Shown: positions 12,946 to 27,000, numbered from the stretch's first letter. The stretch: DNA of 64,000 nucleotides from Liolophura sinensis (GCF_032854445.1 NC_088305.1:19515717-19579716), one strand, 5' to 3'. Notes: generated by a model not told the origin, from the sequence alone. Program-made: numbers and translations.

Positions 12946-13762
12946 ATTAGAACTCAGATAAAAATATAGACCTAGAAATTAATGTCAAATTTCAGCCTAT
13001 AAAGGTGGTTAATAATAGTATGGCATTTCATGATGGTAAAACATAGAGCATTTCAATCATTAGCATTGGTGTGTTCCTTTCTGTTATTTTAAATGAAATT
13101 TGATTCACAATAACTTACCCAGAATTTACGTTGGTCAAGCAATATTTTGAACTTGTTACCTAAGAAATAACAACTTTAAAGTGATTTGAAACTTTTACTT
13201 AGGGCTAAGATCGCTCCAGATACTGGCGCCTGGGCTTCCTACAAGGAATGTACAATGATTTCTGGATGTCGGCCTTTAAGGTAATATGAGGTCAGGCAGA
13301 ATGAGACCTCTGATGATAACAAGGCTCTGTGTCAGACAGTGAGGAGCTGTAACATTCAACATCACCACTGTGTGGCCCATGCTCTGGGGGTTAGTCAAAC
13401 AGACCACCCTGCCAGCAGAGCCCAGCCCACATATATCATCCTTTATCACACCACCCAGACACAAGAAGCATTTAGCCCCAGGGTTTATTTATTCATTTTT
13501 TTTTTCTTCTCTGATTTCAACTTAGTAATTATAGTGAAGAAGTCAAGGCATCTCCACATAAAGTTCAAATGTTACATCAGGTTTTCATCTACTCCTATCT
13601 GAATTAAGAAGTATAAAATTTCAGGTTGTTTGATCTGTGCAGACAAGTTTTAATACCAATATTAAAAAATACCTAATTTTTATGACCTACATATAGCTGC
13701 CACTAAATGTCTAACTGTCCTTTAATCACAATTTCCTGGGGATCACCTTGTTAACATAGGCT

Positions 13763-13952
13763 GTGAGTTCAAGTCCAGCTCATACTGGCTTCCTCTCCGG
13801 CCTTAAGCGGGAAGGTCTGCTAGCAACATGCGGACGGTCGTGGGTTTTCCCTGGGCTCTGCCTGGTTTTCACCCACCATAATGCTGGCTGCCGTCGTGTA
13901 AGTGAAATATTCTTGAGTACGGCGTAACACCAATCAAATAAATAAATAAATA
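13763..13952 (+). mobile_element. 5'-truncated SINE copy with target duplication
   Basis: It starts inside the head at the B-box (TGTGAGTTCAAGTCC) and runs to AATAAATAAATA. TTAACATAGGCT flanks it perfectly (13751-13762 and 13953-13964), so the truncation happened at insertion. Confidence 0.85.
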
Positions 13953-14285
13953 TTAACATAGGCTAATTTCCATAGTGAACATTTCTTGTTTGAAGTGAGA
14001 AGACAAGACACAGACATCCTCTTTCGAAGGTGGGACAGATGATGGACTCCCTCTGGTTTTGGCAAAAACTTTTTATCAGTCTGACTGACATTTAATGACA
14101 AAAACTTTATTTCCAGAGGGTAACATATATACGTGTATACAACAAGAAACACTGTTAAGGTGAGATGGAAAAATTACTCACTATCTGCTTTAAAAAAAAA
14201 TGCACTTTCAGAAGCACATAAAAATTTTTTCTGGTAAGAAATTAATCAAAAAAAAAAAAAAAAAAAAATTCTTAACAGGACCTAT

Positions 14286-14360
14286 ATTTGTTTGATCTGA
14301 TTTATCTGATTTTTTACGATGTACAAGAATATTTTACTTATGTGACGGCAACCATCATTA
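14286..14360 (-). mobile_element. SINE tail fragment
   Basis: A diverged tail (GATCTGATTTTTTACGATGTACAAG without a head), followed by a G-rich tract. Confidence 0.5.
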
Positions 14361-14399
14361 TGGCAGGTGGGTGGGGATGGGCGGAGGTGGGCAGGGGTG

Positions 14400-16900
14400 G
14401 GGCATTTTGGACCCACGGCTTAGAGGCCATATAAAGTGAATGAATCAATCAAAAATAAAGCAAAAGTGTCATTTGAAAAAGGCTAAACTTTACAGCAGAT
14501 GAAATACAGCAATTTAAAACAATATCACAGTTGGAGTACACACAGGAAAGGCTTCAAGGATATATGAAAGACTTGATTTTCATTTGTTACTACGGAGTAT
14601 ATGATGTGGCCTATCTGGAAATTAACTGTGTCGACTGTGATTAGCTGTCAAAACATTCTTGGGAGCAGAGCCCGAATTGGGGGCCTTTAAAATTAACCTG
14701 GTCCAACTATGATAATTGATGGAAAATACACAAAATAGAGGGGTTACCACGAAATATAAAACATGCCTCTAAAATGAAAGAAAAAAAAAATTTTTTTTGG
14801 CTTATCTTTTCTCATTTTCCTTTAAACCATAGTCTGCATTAAATATAACACCTTTTCATGTATCCTTTTAAGTGAAAGACAAAATCTGACTAAAGTTTAT
14901 GTCCATTGAAAGACTACCATTCAAAGTATCTTAAACAGGCAATAAATATTTTTGGGGGATTTTTTTTCAACACAGTAAAACCTTAGTGAAACTTCATGTT
15001 GACACAGCCTCAGCACGTCCCCATTATTGAGAGCAAGGTGACATTACATTCACTCTCGCTTCCTAACGTCGCAGGTATCAGTAATCTAAGCAGTAGCCTA
15101 TGGCAGATAAAAGTTGTGGATTTTGGCAATGAAGGTCAAAGTGATAAATAGCTCCTCGGAAATTGGACATATTGTATATAAGGATATTTTTTCCACTGCT
15201 TGAACTGTTGATACAGTGGGCCTACTATATAATTTACACGGAAATCCAGCAACCCTGTTTAAATAACCTGTAGATGCATGACTGGAGTATACCTGGTTTT
15301 GTTGAGGCCTCCGGAGGGGTTTGCTGGTGATTTTGAGCTCTATTAAATGTTTACAAGATTACAATTGGATTGCTGTAATCAGTTCTGAAACTGAAACCAA
15401 TGGAAATAATTCTAAGTACCACTGGGGCACCATGATCTAGGTAATTGTCTGTTGCTGGATTTTATGCTTCAATTTTGCAGCCAGTGGCTAAGATGAGAGC
15501 AAACAGTGCTGATCAAGCTATCGCGGATGTCAGAGAAAGCAGCTTGGCTTGAACATGACACTTCAATAATTTTACTGTATTTTATAAAATAAAACATCAA
15601 AAAAACATCCCTTGTAATCGAGAAAGACAAAGAAATAAAATTTAAATTCTTCAGTTCTAACAAATTCAGAGAAAAAAAAATTACATCACAGGATTTAATT
15701 AATTTTAGATAATACAGTGAGATGCCGTCTTCTCATTCCCACACACCTTAGACATCCGTGATGAATTTAGCAGTGTCTCTGATATTTGTTATTTAGAAAC
15801 TGCTGACTAAACGCTAAAATCAACAACAACAACAACAAATGTCTTTGTATAATATGAACAGGGTGACTAAGTAGGCTAAGGGTCTACTGGAGAGATGAAT
15901 GCCCTTCCGCGGGCCAAGGGGGTATGCTACTGTACTTACTGTCTGACATAACTTGTGATGCCATCGTTGAATATTACACAGCTTGTAAATCAACCGATTT
16001 TCTGTCTGTGATGGTCTGTAAATAATACAGACCTTTCCCACAATTAACACTGTGAAATGGCCCTTTGGCTACACGTAACTATATCGATGTCATACACAGT
16101 AGTTTTGTGTTATCACTTTGTGGAGTGAATGGATAAAGACTATGTCACAGCTTAGGCTGCACAATCTGATAGCAATGTCACTGATTGGTTAAAATTCTCG
16201 AGATGGCTGCCTAGATTCACACGAGCCATTTGTGCAGTATAGCTATTCTGTTCTACATGTTTTTCAGTGAAAGGTCATTAAAATTATAAAGCATGATACT
16301 TTTTAGAAAACTTGAGTAGTCTGCTTTCGACTGAATTATGTTTTAGTCAAGTGCTGTCTTGTCCTTTAACAAAACTGGTACTAGAGAAATTATAAAATTT
16401 CCCTTTAAACTTCAGAAATGACCACATTTTCGACACGCCTGTGAACGATTTAACTTCAATTCTTCAGCAAATCTAGAACTGCTGAGGTAAGCGTAATTCA
16501 TTGTGGTCTGTTGTTGAGGAGTGGGTAAATGTCTGAAGGGGGTGGGGGGGGGGGGAGTGGGGATGTAAGAGTGGCCTCAGCAGGGGACCAGTCAGTGCAA
16601 CTGGAGGCTAACTGTCAGAACAAATGTAACAGCTGTTCTACCAGGGCTTCACTAAAACAGATGGCAGTCCTAGCCACTTTTTTTTTACAGCTTCATCACT
16701 ACCATACAGATCCTAAATTTTGATAATACCTTGGAAATCACAATTCTTTTTATCCAAGAGTTTTTTCATTCTGATTTTTTCTCGTGAAAAAGTTTACCAG
16801 TAATTCTGGGACATAAGATATTGTGAATGACATCTTGGGATGGCATATCATGATGATGTAGGTTATATGGCTCTCAATAAAAATGACAAAAGCCAAAACA
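14400..16900. other. Non-coding, nothing recognised
   Basis: AT-rich; G-rich tracts at 14365-14402 and 16536-16563. Confidence 0.5.
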
Positions 16901-17106
16901 GGTACCATAATTCCTCAACCTTTTCGCATATGACAAAAAGAGCAACTTTCAGTGCAATTCGTGTACATTTATAATTTGATTTTGCAAACAAAACTACTTG
17001 ATTGGCCAGCTTCAGGGCTTCATAGTTTTATCAGTTAACACAGAATAATGCCTCCAGAATATGCTTAAACAAAGATCTTGCAAACATGCAAAAAGGTTAA
17101 TTACAG
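16901..17106. mobile_element. MITE family A copy
   Basis: Left end AATTCCTCAACCTTTTCGCA and right end AACATGCAAAAAGGTTAATT. Confidence 0.7.
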
Positions 17107-17256
17107 CATTTAACTTGATTTTAGTAAGCACAGATTTTAGAATCTCTTCAACATGAGAATTTCAAAAAAAATTCAAAAATTTCATGTGACATACGCAAAG
17201 AAAATTTTGTCACTTCTGTCACATGAAACTTTTTCTCTTTAAATCACTATAGCTTC

Positions 17257-17457
17257 AATGTCACTGAGTAGTCCAATGTCACTGAGTAGTTCAATGTCAC
17301 TGAGTAGTCCAATGTCACTGAGTAGTCCAATGTCACTGAGTAGTTTGATGTCACTGAGTAGTTTGATGTCACTGAGTAGTCCAATGTCACTGAGTAGTCC
17401 AATGTCACTGAGTAGTTCAATGTCACTGAGTGGTTCAATGTCACTGAGTAGTCCAAT
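17257..17457. repeat. 18-bp tandem repeat, eleven copies
   Basis: Unit CAATGTCACTGAGTAGTC with TT/CC variants. Open in both strands because the period is a multiple of three. Confidence 0.9.
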
Positions 17458-18252
17458 GGTCTCCCGGATTCTAAACAGTAAACAAATTATTCACAGAGGA
17501 CATCATGTTGTTCAGAATTTCACTTAAATCCAAGGCATACATGCACTGTACAAACCACTAGCCGCATGGATATATTTTAACACTACATGTCAGCTACATA
17601 CCTGACATGTAGGTCTTAAAGCTGTAACAACAGAGCAAAACAGGAAATATCAATTCCTTCATGGTACAACCTGTACTGTTTCATAAAAATGAGTTTTCAT
17701 AGACATATTTACCAACTTTTTAACAGTACTTCCATGATTTGTTGCATAATCTGTAAAAGCTATGTTTGCCTGCAGCAAAAATATACACTTTATACCTCAC
17801 ATTTTATTTTGTATTGGTACACTGATCGTTAGTAAGTCTCAAATAAAGACACGTGCATCGAAGCAAAATTGCACCACAACACACAACCTTTCGCAACATC
17901 ACAGTGGCTTAATTTGTGACGCTTCTGCTCCTTTTTCTTGAATAATAAATAAACATTAGTTTTAAGTGGTTCAGTGGAAAACAGAAACATTGATTTAGTA
18001 TCCAGTCTCTGTTGTTCACTTTAATAAAGTCAATATGAGATTAAAAGTTTAGAGAATCGGGACGCCTGTGGCCCTTTGTTTCAAACTTTTCAACATTTAC
18101 TGTACAAAACTGAACAACAAAAACTAGATTAAATAAAATGCCTATTCCTAAAAATTATGCAAGCCAATTAACAGTGCCACAGAAAAATCTATGTAGCCTG
18201 TCTCCTTCTTAGATGTTTGTCTCACAAGCCAAAGTAGCTGACACTTGGTTAC

Positions 18253-18284
18253 CTTGGCCCAGTTGTTCAAAAGTACTGGTATTA
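18253..18284. mobile_element. Family B terminus fragment
   Basis: GGCCCAGTTGTTCAAAAGTA directly abuts a family A copy that starts at 18285. Confidence 0.4.
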
Positions 18285-18513
18285 CTGTAATTCTTCTACC
18301 CTTTCACATGTTTGTAAGGTGCTTATTCAAACATATTCTGAAGGCATTATTTCGTGTAAATTGATAATCAAGCTTTCTTATACTTTTTTTGAAGCCTTGA
18401 AAATAGTCAATCCAACAAATGTGGTTTTGTCTCTAAAATGATCAAATTAGCCATGTCCATAAACTGCCTTGTAAGTTGGTCTTCAATAAGTGAAAAGGTG
18501 AAGGAATTAGGGT
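18285..18513. mobile_element. MITE family A copy, opposite orientation
   Basis: Left end TGTAATTCTTCTACCCTTTC and right end GTGAAAAGGTGAAGGAATTA then GGGTA. Confidence 0.7.
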
Positions 18514-18534
18514 AAGTCACATCTTATATTTAAA

Positions 18535-18733
18535 ATTTTAGCTTAACTGAGCAGCCAATGAGGTCCTTCAAAGTCAAAATATAACAGTAGCAGTTTTAGT
18601 TCATATTTAATATCATGTGACACATTTTTTTTAGGCTAAGTATAAAATACAGGCTAAATTCAGGCCAAAATTTTAGGCAAAGTACAAAAAGACATGGCTA
18701 TTAAGTCTTAAACCAGTGTTGAACAACAGGGCT
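18535..18733. mobile_element. MITE-like family B copy
   Basis: Family B elements are about 200-240 bp and begin CCCGGTTGTTCAAAACTGGT. They continue through TTTTGTACTTAGCC and TACTTTGACTTG, to CATTGGCTGCTGA and CTAATACACTTTCAAAC. This copy is reversed (AGCAGCCAATGAGG to GTGTTGAACAACAGGGC). Confidence 0.6.
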
Positions 18734-18839
18734 CTGAAGATTAGCAAAACTACGACAGCCTTACTGCCGCCATTACCAGTGTGACTAATGCATGCCACGG
18801 ACAGAAATAACCCTGTGTGTGAGAACACCGTGGGCTTAC

Positions 18840-18881
18840 CTGTTCCCAGACACTGATACAGCACTTTATCTCCTTACAAAA
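18840..18881 (-). CDS. Weak candidate for a further exon of the tastin-like gene
   Basis: There is a strong minus-strand donor (GAACAG then GTAAGCCC) and an AG acceptor 42 nt upstream (GCTGGTTAG). The frame, phase 0 at both ends as required after exon 10, reads FCKEIKCCISVWEQ. The acceptor has a poor pyrimidine tract and the intron to exon 10 would be over 5 kb, so this could well be chance. Confidence 0.15.
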
Positions 18882-18884
18882 CTA

Positions 18885-21080
18885 ACCAGCATTTCAGCTG
18901 AGCAGGCAGAAATAATTAATTTGCGTTTTCACGATAAACCTTTCCATCTCATGCTAAATGATTCCATCAGATATGATTATTAGAACAAATAAAAAAAAAT
19001 TAATAAATAAAAAATACCAAAAAAAACCCCAAAAACTTTCAAGAGATTCTTCAAAACATAAGATTACATGTAGCTATTGGGATAAGTAAATGCATGTGTA
19101 GAAAAACAAGAAAGAAATACCAGCGAAGATGAAATAAAAAATGAAAGGTACTTTTCAATTATGAAATTGGTTCGCAACCAAACAGTTCGGCGTTTGTTTC
19201 CTTTTTTTAACTTTTGGATAGCATTCAAATTACCCACTAAGTCAGTAACAGAACGAACACTTCAAGAATCATCACATTGAAATGTGGACGCTTCCAACAT
19301 GCAACGCCTTCCAGTAAACCTTACTTGGTGCTTATACAAGTCTCACAGACCTACCCTGTAGAAAATTATTGCCACCAACTTGCCAGAATTTGAATCTACC
19401 GCATTAAACCACATAAATTTTAGAGGACAGCAGGGTTAGATATCAGAGTGTTATCGCTGTCTTCCAACTCTCGCTGTTTGCTATTTTTCTCTCTTTTAAA
19501 GTTTCGAAAAATCCTCAAAGCTTCAAAAATTGTTTTCAAATCTTTAAAATTCATTCCTCTAAGGGTTGAAATCATTCTAAATGGCATGAAACCATCTTAC
19601 AATTGTTAGGAGACCATTTTCAAAGCCTTACCGATTTTTGAAGTTTAAAAATCCTGTTTAAGGTTTGGAACATTTTTTTTTATCTTTTTAAAAATCTGCA
19701 GAATCATCTTGAAGCTCTCAAATGATCAAAATGATTTCCGCAGCTCTGAAAATTCCTCACACTTATTTAATTTGCGAATGTTACAATACAAAAATTCAAA
19801 TTGGCCACCTTGGGCCAGTTTCACAAAGTTTTCACGAAGCTGTGTCAAGGGTATTTACCAATGGTGAGTATCTTGTCTCTGTACGATGTCACAGAAATTA
19901 AGCCAGGAACATTTTTGAATAAAGAATTTATAACTAGAAGATAAGGAAGTTACTTCCGCCCCTCCAGATTTTTCCCTTTCTACAACACTCTTTGTCTTTA
20001 AAGGTTTTACAGCATGACAAAGAGCTCTTTTAAAAATCCTTTCAACATTCAAAAGCTTATGGGGAAATTAAGTCACTACTATTATTATTTATAAGCTTTG
20101 CAAATGATTTTAAAAGGTTTGCATGTGATTTTTATAAGGTTTGCAAATGATTTAAAAATGTTCAAAACTGTTTTTTTTTCCCAAAAATCTTCAATATAAA
20201 TGATTTTTAAAGCTTTAATGTGAATGACCACTTAAGGTTTTAAAATTATTCTTAAAACTTCAAAAATGCAGAAAAATAAAAAGACACAAGTAGCTCAAAA
20301 AGAGCCTTGTAGATATCTGCACAGCTGGCAGTGAAGGATGCTGGATGAGGAACAATGGTTGTGTACCTTGGGTGTTTACACCCTACCCACCCTTCAACCC
20401 CCAACCCCTCAGGACAAAAGATACTAAGTTTATCTAACCTAAACATATGTTAGTTAGCAATGACCCCTTGTCCACCAGACAGGAGCCAATTAGAGATCAG
20501 AGAACCCGCAGTGGTCAGGTAAACAAAATCGCCAAATTCGGGGCACGTGTAATGGTACAGAGCTGTCCCCTAGGACCATGTGCACTTGTTCATCACGGGT
20601 ATATGCCACACCACTTAGCATTACATCCAGCCTTCCACCACTTTGTCACTGTTTATTTATACATAAAAACCCTCCTATAGAATCTATGCAGGCTGCTGGG
20701 CTTAATTACAGCCCGTTTAATTTTAGCAGCTTGGGGTGTTTTTATTTCATGGAACCAAATATTAAAAGGTAGAATCGGCAAGGAATAAACCCCCTGCTGG
20801 AAGGCCAGGGCCATCTAAACATAGCGCAAGGATAAACACCATGGCATATCAGGGCTAGTGAGCTGTCAATTGACAACTATTATTGGACTGAGATGTAAAC
20901 AATCTGAATGATTACCACATTGAATTGGTTATTTACGGCCAATGATCTGCTTACACAGCACAGCTGCTGACATTTAACCACTGTGACCTGAGAGACCGAC
21001 ACTGTGTAGATCTGAGTTAAGCCTCACAGACAACACTTCATTTTGGCCAAGGGAAAAACTAAATCAAGAAACTCATTTTT
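18885..21080. other. Non-coding, with a degenerate AAA/CTTTAAAA-type repeat
   Basis: 19480-20270 repeats loosely related CAAAGCTTTAAAA and GGTTTGCAAATGATTT phrases. 20447-20990 is unique and GC-richer (CTTAATTACAGCCCGTTTAA). Confidence 0.4.
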
Positions 21081-21700
21081 TTTTTGTCTGACAAAAAAAA
21101 AAAAAAAAAAAGAGAGAGAGAGAGAAAGAAAGAAATCAATTAAGAGATTCATGATATAGTATATGACAATAAAATATTATGTACCTAAATGTACTTAACT
21201 TTTAAGAGTAACATTTTCTAACCTGGAATGAATACGGGAAATAAAAGACAAAAACTTGTCTGCATAAGTTCATAGGTACTTCTATTTTTCCCGTGCCAAC
21301 TGATACCTCCTGAACGTTACGTTCTTTAAGCACGAAAGTCAAGAGTTTTCAGCTATACTGTCATGGAACTGAGAACCCACAACTTTTAGGATTTACAGGT
21401 ACATGCACAAATCTGAGAATTTGACTCCCACAGTTCTAGAACAGTAAACCGTAAACTAAAAGCCTACACACATGTATATTTGATCCGCACAAAACAAGAT
21501 AATTTTTAAATAAAAACTTTGATGTTAAATATAACATGTTTTGGCAAAGACCTCTTTTTTTTTTTCAAATAAATCCTGTCAAGAGAAAGTTACTAAATCA
21601 GTCATTAAGAAATTAACATTACACACAACTTTATGAAGTTTTTTTCAACCATTTTTCAAGTGACACATTTTGCTTGATTCATTTATCCTATATATCACTT

Positions 21701-21953
21701 GGAGCCTCCGTGGCTCAGGTGGCTAGCGCAGCGTAATGACCCAGGAGCCTCTCACCAATGTGGTCGCTGTGAGTTCAAGTCCAGATTATGCTGGCTTCCT
21801 CTGCAGCTTTAATTGGGAAGGTCTGCCAGCAATCTCGGATGGTTGTGGGTTTCCCCCGGGCTCTGCATGGTTTCCTCTCACCATAATAATGGCTGCCGTC
21901 TTATAACTGAAATATTCTTGAGTACAGCATAAAAAACCAATCAAATAAATCAA
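21701..21953 (+). mobile_element. SINE copy, full length
   Basis: Complete head (GGAGCCTCCGTGGCTCAGGT), core and tail. A short TCACTT repeat flanks it. Confidence 0.85.
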
Positions 21954-23129
21954 TATTGGGTCACTTAAGACTTCCACTTCAGACAACTTTAAGAACCAAG
22001 CCCATGGCTGTTCCTCAGTTTGCCTGATTCTGACAGTTCTATTGATTTTAGAAGTTTTTTTTCCAGGTTTTTTCAGAAGATAGGATGACACCGTACTGGA
22101 GAAAAATAAGTTTCAGCACCAAGTGTGACATTTCCTGAAATGTATTTGTCTCTAAAACTGCACTAATTAGGTGGAAATTATAGGTCATTTACAGTAACTA
22201 ATTGTAAACAAAAAAGAAAACATGAACTAACAACGAACTATGCAAGAATCACTTCTAGAAATGTGGGCAACGAACACATGAAGTATGCGCTTAACAAGTG
22301 TCTGTTTCAGCACACTTTGTGGGGGATAAGATGGGGGTGGTGGGGTGGTGTATATAGGAAACATGTCGGGGGGGAGGGGAGAATGTGGTTTGACTCCAGG
22401 TAATGCGGTTGAAATGCTAAAGTAAAGAAACACTAATTGTGGTTAAGGTTATACCTGGCTCACACTGGCTTTGGTAACACAGGGTTGACTCATCACAGAA
22501 AAATACAGAATTAAACAGCAGAATGAGTTAGTTTTTGTTTTGGCTTTTATTAATTCCAGGCAAACACGTGTTCCCTGCCCTAATGCCCCCTCTGAGGTAG
22601 AAAAGTGGGGGGTGAGAACGCAGTGATGACTCGCCGCAATGCTAAGAATGTAAAATAACTGTGAACACTGAAACCTACCATCCGTGAGAGACCTATAAAC
22701 TCTCACAGAAGTCTCGTGCTCAGACACATGTGGGAGGGAGACAGGTTGAATTCCATTCCCTTAACATCACATGTATGTGAAATAAATTATAAATATTTCA
22801 CATGACGACATTCTCCGCATTCCATAACTGCAGCGGTATACACATAAATGTACTCTGTTGAACATTATTCACATTGTCATTTGATGACAAACTTTACAAA
22901 CTTTATGACAAACTATGACATACAGATACCTACACCATACTGATGGAAGACAAATGGTCCTTAAAATGAACATAAAGTCCTTCACTAAAGCTGAATTAAT
23001 TAATAAAGTAGTACTCAAGAAATGTTCTAAAAATATTTTTACAAATTCTACACAGCATACCAACAAAATAAGTAATAAACAGTTGTCGGTACTTGGTGAC
23101 GCCATTTTGCCATGTTATTGCTATCTAGA

Positions 23130-23690
23130 GTGACGTCACAAAACCTAGGAGCTCTCCCGCACTTGTCTTCATATTCAAACATGGTGGTTGGACTCGCACT
23201 TTATCCAACCTCCATTTTGGTTTCATGCTTGTGTGGGTTTATTAGTGATGACACACAAGAACACCTACCTAGAATTGATAGCTGAGAAGACTGTGACTAC
23301 ATACAGACTATTGACTGTGACTACATACAGACTATTGACTGTGAGTTGATGGCTTATTGTCACCAAGGAACCACAAGTACATGTAGTGTGATCACGGCAA
23401 TCTAGAAAGTCCCTGTCCTTGGTCAGGTTTGAACCGCAACACCTTGAGTGTCATATTCACATTTTCGTCCATGTATGTTAGTTCCCAATCGGTTTAGAAT
23501 TGGTCTTTACAGTTACTGTCTCTTACTTCGCTACTGTTAATTTGTCCGAACATTTATTGTTGTTTTGTAAACGTGGTGTCTTTTATAAATGTGTGTTAAA
23601 TAAAGTCTTATGTTTCTAAGGAACACAAGGGAGGACAGCTTCTGCTGACTTGTGTTTTACCCTCTGGCAATGAAGAATTTATTATTGCAT
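23130..23690 (+). mobile_element. Possible solo LTR or 3' end fragment of a retroelement
   Basis: Starts TGACGTCACAAAACCTAGG, contains a GTTAAATAAAGTCTTATG poly-A-signal-like site at 23595-23612 and ends near CCTCTGGCA. No 5-bp target duplication could be found, so this is only a suggestion. Confidence 0.25.
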
Positions 23691-24012
23691 TCTTTTATAC
23701 TTTTCATTTGAATTCAATTATTAGTGATACATGTCTAACAACAGTATTGAACATAAATGTTTCAATTTCTCAATTTAGCATTTCCAAACATAACTAAATT
23801 TCTTACCCCCAAAACATGCGCATGCTTCTAAAAGTCCATTTTTACATACTAAACTTTAGGTGAACTACAGGCCACCCAACAACAGCTTGCTCTTGGACTG
23901 AATTATCCTCAGAACATTTTCCCCTCAGATGTATATGATGGTTGTCACTTTAACGGCTTGAGTGACCAGAGTAACACAGTAAACCTAACACAGATCTAAA
24001 ATTACATCTTAC

Positions 24013-24069
24013 CTCGATCAGATGTTCGGGACTTGCTAAAAGATCTGCCCAGCGACACCTGCGCGCACT
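24013..24069 (-). CDS. Exon 10 of tastin-like gene (last one recognised)
   Basis: The acceptor is TGCTTTACAG and the donor is ATCGAG then GTAAGATG. Its 19 codons read SARRCRWADLLASPEHLIE, phase 0 at both ends. The donor shows that the gene continues to the left, but I could not identify the next exon with confidence. Confidence 0.75.
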
Positions 24070-27000
24070 CTGTAAAGCAAATGATTAGTGACATCGGTTA
24101 AACTATGAAGAAAAAAATGTTTCATTTGAGACTCACTAATTTTCCGGGGGACCCACTCATGTGGGTCCTGAGGACTCATTTAAATAAAAACTTATCAACA
24201 TCACTGAGGCAGATAGCTGACAAAGCTGTATCCAAACCAGCAAGAACTGGACTGGATCAAATGACCTCATTTGCCAATAAGACTGATCACCTGCATCAAG
24301 GATGAACTTTTTTCCCAACAATTAGATTCAATAGTAAGTCTACTGAAGATCTCGCCTACAGGAGACAGGTGTGCAAAACTGCTGTTCAATACACAAAGTA
24401 CTTAAACAACTGCCTTAAACTGGATTCTAATACATTTCTACAAAAGAAACTAGAAGGTCTGGAATTTTGTAATACATGGTAATTAACAGCATAACAGCAT
24501 ATGCAATAATCCACCCCCTTGTGTTATTGTGCTTCATTCACAAGCTCACACCTGAGCTCAGTGTATGCAGGTCCTTCCGCAAACATTTACCTTAATATGG
24601 CTAAGCTGCGAATTTTGTAAATTTACAGTCATTAATATGCACACAAGGCAACAATGATAGAAAGCTTTGCATGCATGGAATACCCAAGCACAATACATAC
24701 TTTTCAATTCATTTATTTATTTGATTAATGTTTTGTGCTGTACACATGGCTATTTTATGTATACCATTGCAGTCAGCACTATGGTGGGAGGAAACCAGGC
24801 AGAGCCCAGGGGAACCCATGACCATCCGCAGGCTGCTGACAGACCTTCCCACATACGGCTGTAGAGGAAGCCAGCATTAGCTGGACTTGAACTCACAGCG
24901 ACCACAAAGCTAAGAGGCTCCAGAGGTATTGCGCCACGCTGGCATGCTATCCCCCTCGGCCACGGAGGGGGATAACATTAACATTGACCTAGCTGTTATT
25001 GGACCACCAGCCATAAGATTTTTATGCTTGACTTCAGTGGTACTAAAAATCTATTGTGAGATAACCATCTATATTCATGTTGTCATGGTTTAGAAACAAG
25101 GTAGAAGCAAGGCTACATACTTGTGTTTTCACATGTGAACTGAAATCTGTTGGTGTCTTTTTGAGGCAGGAAGCAGGGGTGGTAACTCTGGCTGCTGGAG
25201 ATGTGAAGTGGCTCGGAGATTGATGACTGATAGGTTGTCGCACTGCCTGCAAAATTGAAGGACTGATTAGAAAAAACACGTTCAGATAAAGTTTATTAGT
25301 TACTAATTTGTAGAGCAAAACCCAGCCGTTGGCACTAAGGTGCTCTCATGATCCCCATTTCATGAATTCCCACGCTGACATCGTTTTTGAAAAAAATTTG
25401 TTCTCTGAACAAAAATATGCATAAAATAACAGGATAATTAAAAAATATTTTTAAAAGATTTTTTATACTAATAAATTAGTATAATAAATTTTATACACTG
25501 TATATAACAACCAGTTTTTATGGCCATAATCATTACATCACATGCCAGGCAATAACTTACTTGTGTGGTGCTTTTTTTGAGACAGGAGGCCGGAGTGGTA
25601 ACAGCCTGCGACTGTAAGTGGCTCGGTGACTGATGGCTGATAGGCACTCGCAGAGCCTGCACAAAACATGAAAGACAACAAATTTTATACAACTAAATAA
25701 TTATACAAAAGGAGAAAATACTAAGAATTGAAAATTTTTTTATTTATTTATTTGTCTGATTGTTGCAGTTACTAAAGCGGTGACAAAACATCTACTAAGC
25801 AACAAGTCAGAATGAGAGCAGCTATCAGATCTAACTTCTCATAAGACATGAACTCTATGGTGGGGTTACTTGCCTGCAGCTTTGGCCTGGGGGTTTCTCT
25901 CCTGGGCGTTGTCTCTTGAAGTCTTGGCCGAGGTTTGTAAGTCATGTAAATGGAATTTCGGACACGCACTGGTTCCACTCCAAATAAACCTGGACTCCCT
26001 GGAGAGGAAAATTTTGTAGTTCTCTCACAGAGTAGAAAGAAAAACTTTCTAAGATAAAATTAATTAACTGACTGATTGACCAACAGTTTTATGCCATACT
26101 CAACAACATTTCGGTTATGCAATTGTGGCTAGCATTACGGCGGGAGGAAACCAGGCAGAGCCATTTGCAAGCTCAGGCCACGAAAATTTGGCCAATTGTT
26201 TCGTTCGCGTGTCGGTTACGTAAAGTGTAATTGTGCAAACCGATAAATCGGTTACGCTGATCTGTATAATATAACAAAAACTACCACAAAATAGAAGCCA
26301 TGTCAGATGTCAGAGCTACCTCTTCGCAGGGTGTTTGAATACTTGTCCGCTACAAGCTACTACCAGTGTGAATGAAAACCGTCATTTGGTGCCGTGATGC
26401 TGCAAAGTGTCCTACTGAACTTGAACTCAATGCCATTATGCACTAAACGCAGTCACCAGCTTTCCGCTCTGACCAAATTTCGTTGAGGTCTGCGCTAATG
26501 CATCCGCACTGTCTCCTGTCATTTGTGCCTTCAAGTCCAGTCTACAAACCACCTACTAACTTCCTGCTGGCCCACAGGTAACCTCCTGAGAAGACTTCCA
26601 TGTTATGACAGAATATTAAAACTATTGGCTAAGAAATTACTATTTGACTTTCAACCACATTTTTCCCGCCTTGAGCATGCGCACTACACGTCTCCTTTGT
26701 TATGTACATAGAACAAGGCTAGCTAGCAGCATTCATCAGTCATGAACTGTGCTCTTAGTGAGCTAACAATAGGCAGATTTTAAACTTTCACTAGTCAACA
26801 ACTTCCCATGAACAGGTTATCTTTGACATTCCCTCATATCAATGGTTATATCATTTCACCCTGGGGACAAAACCATTTTCTCAGACAGGGATGGTGAGGG
26901 CTCCATAAGCCAGTTGGATATTACACACACTACAAGTAGCTACCTGTAAAAGTAATTATTAATCTTTGAAACAAAATAAAAATACTCCGGAATATAACAC

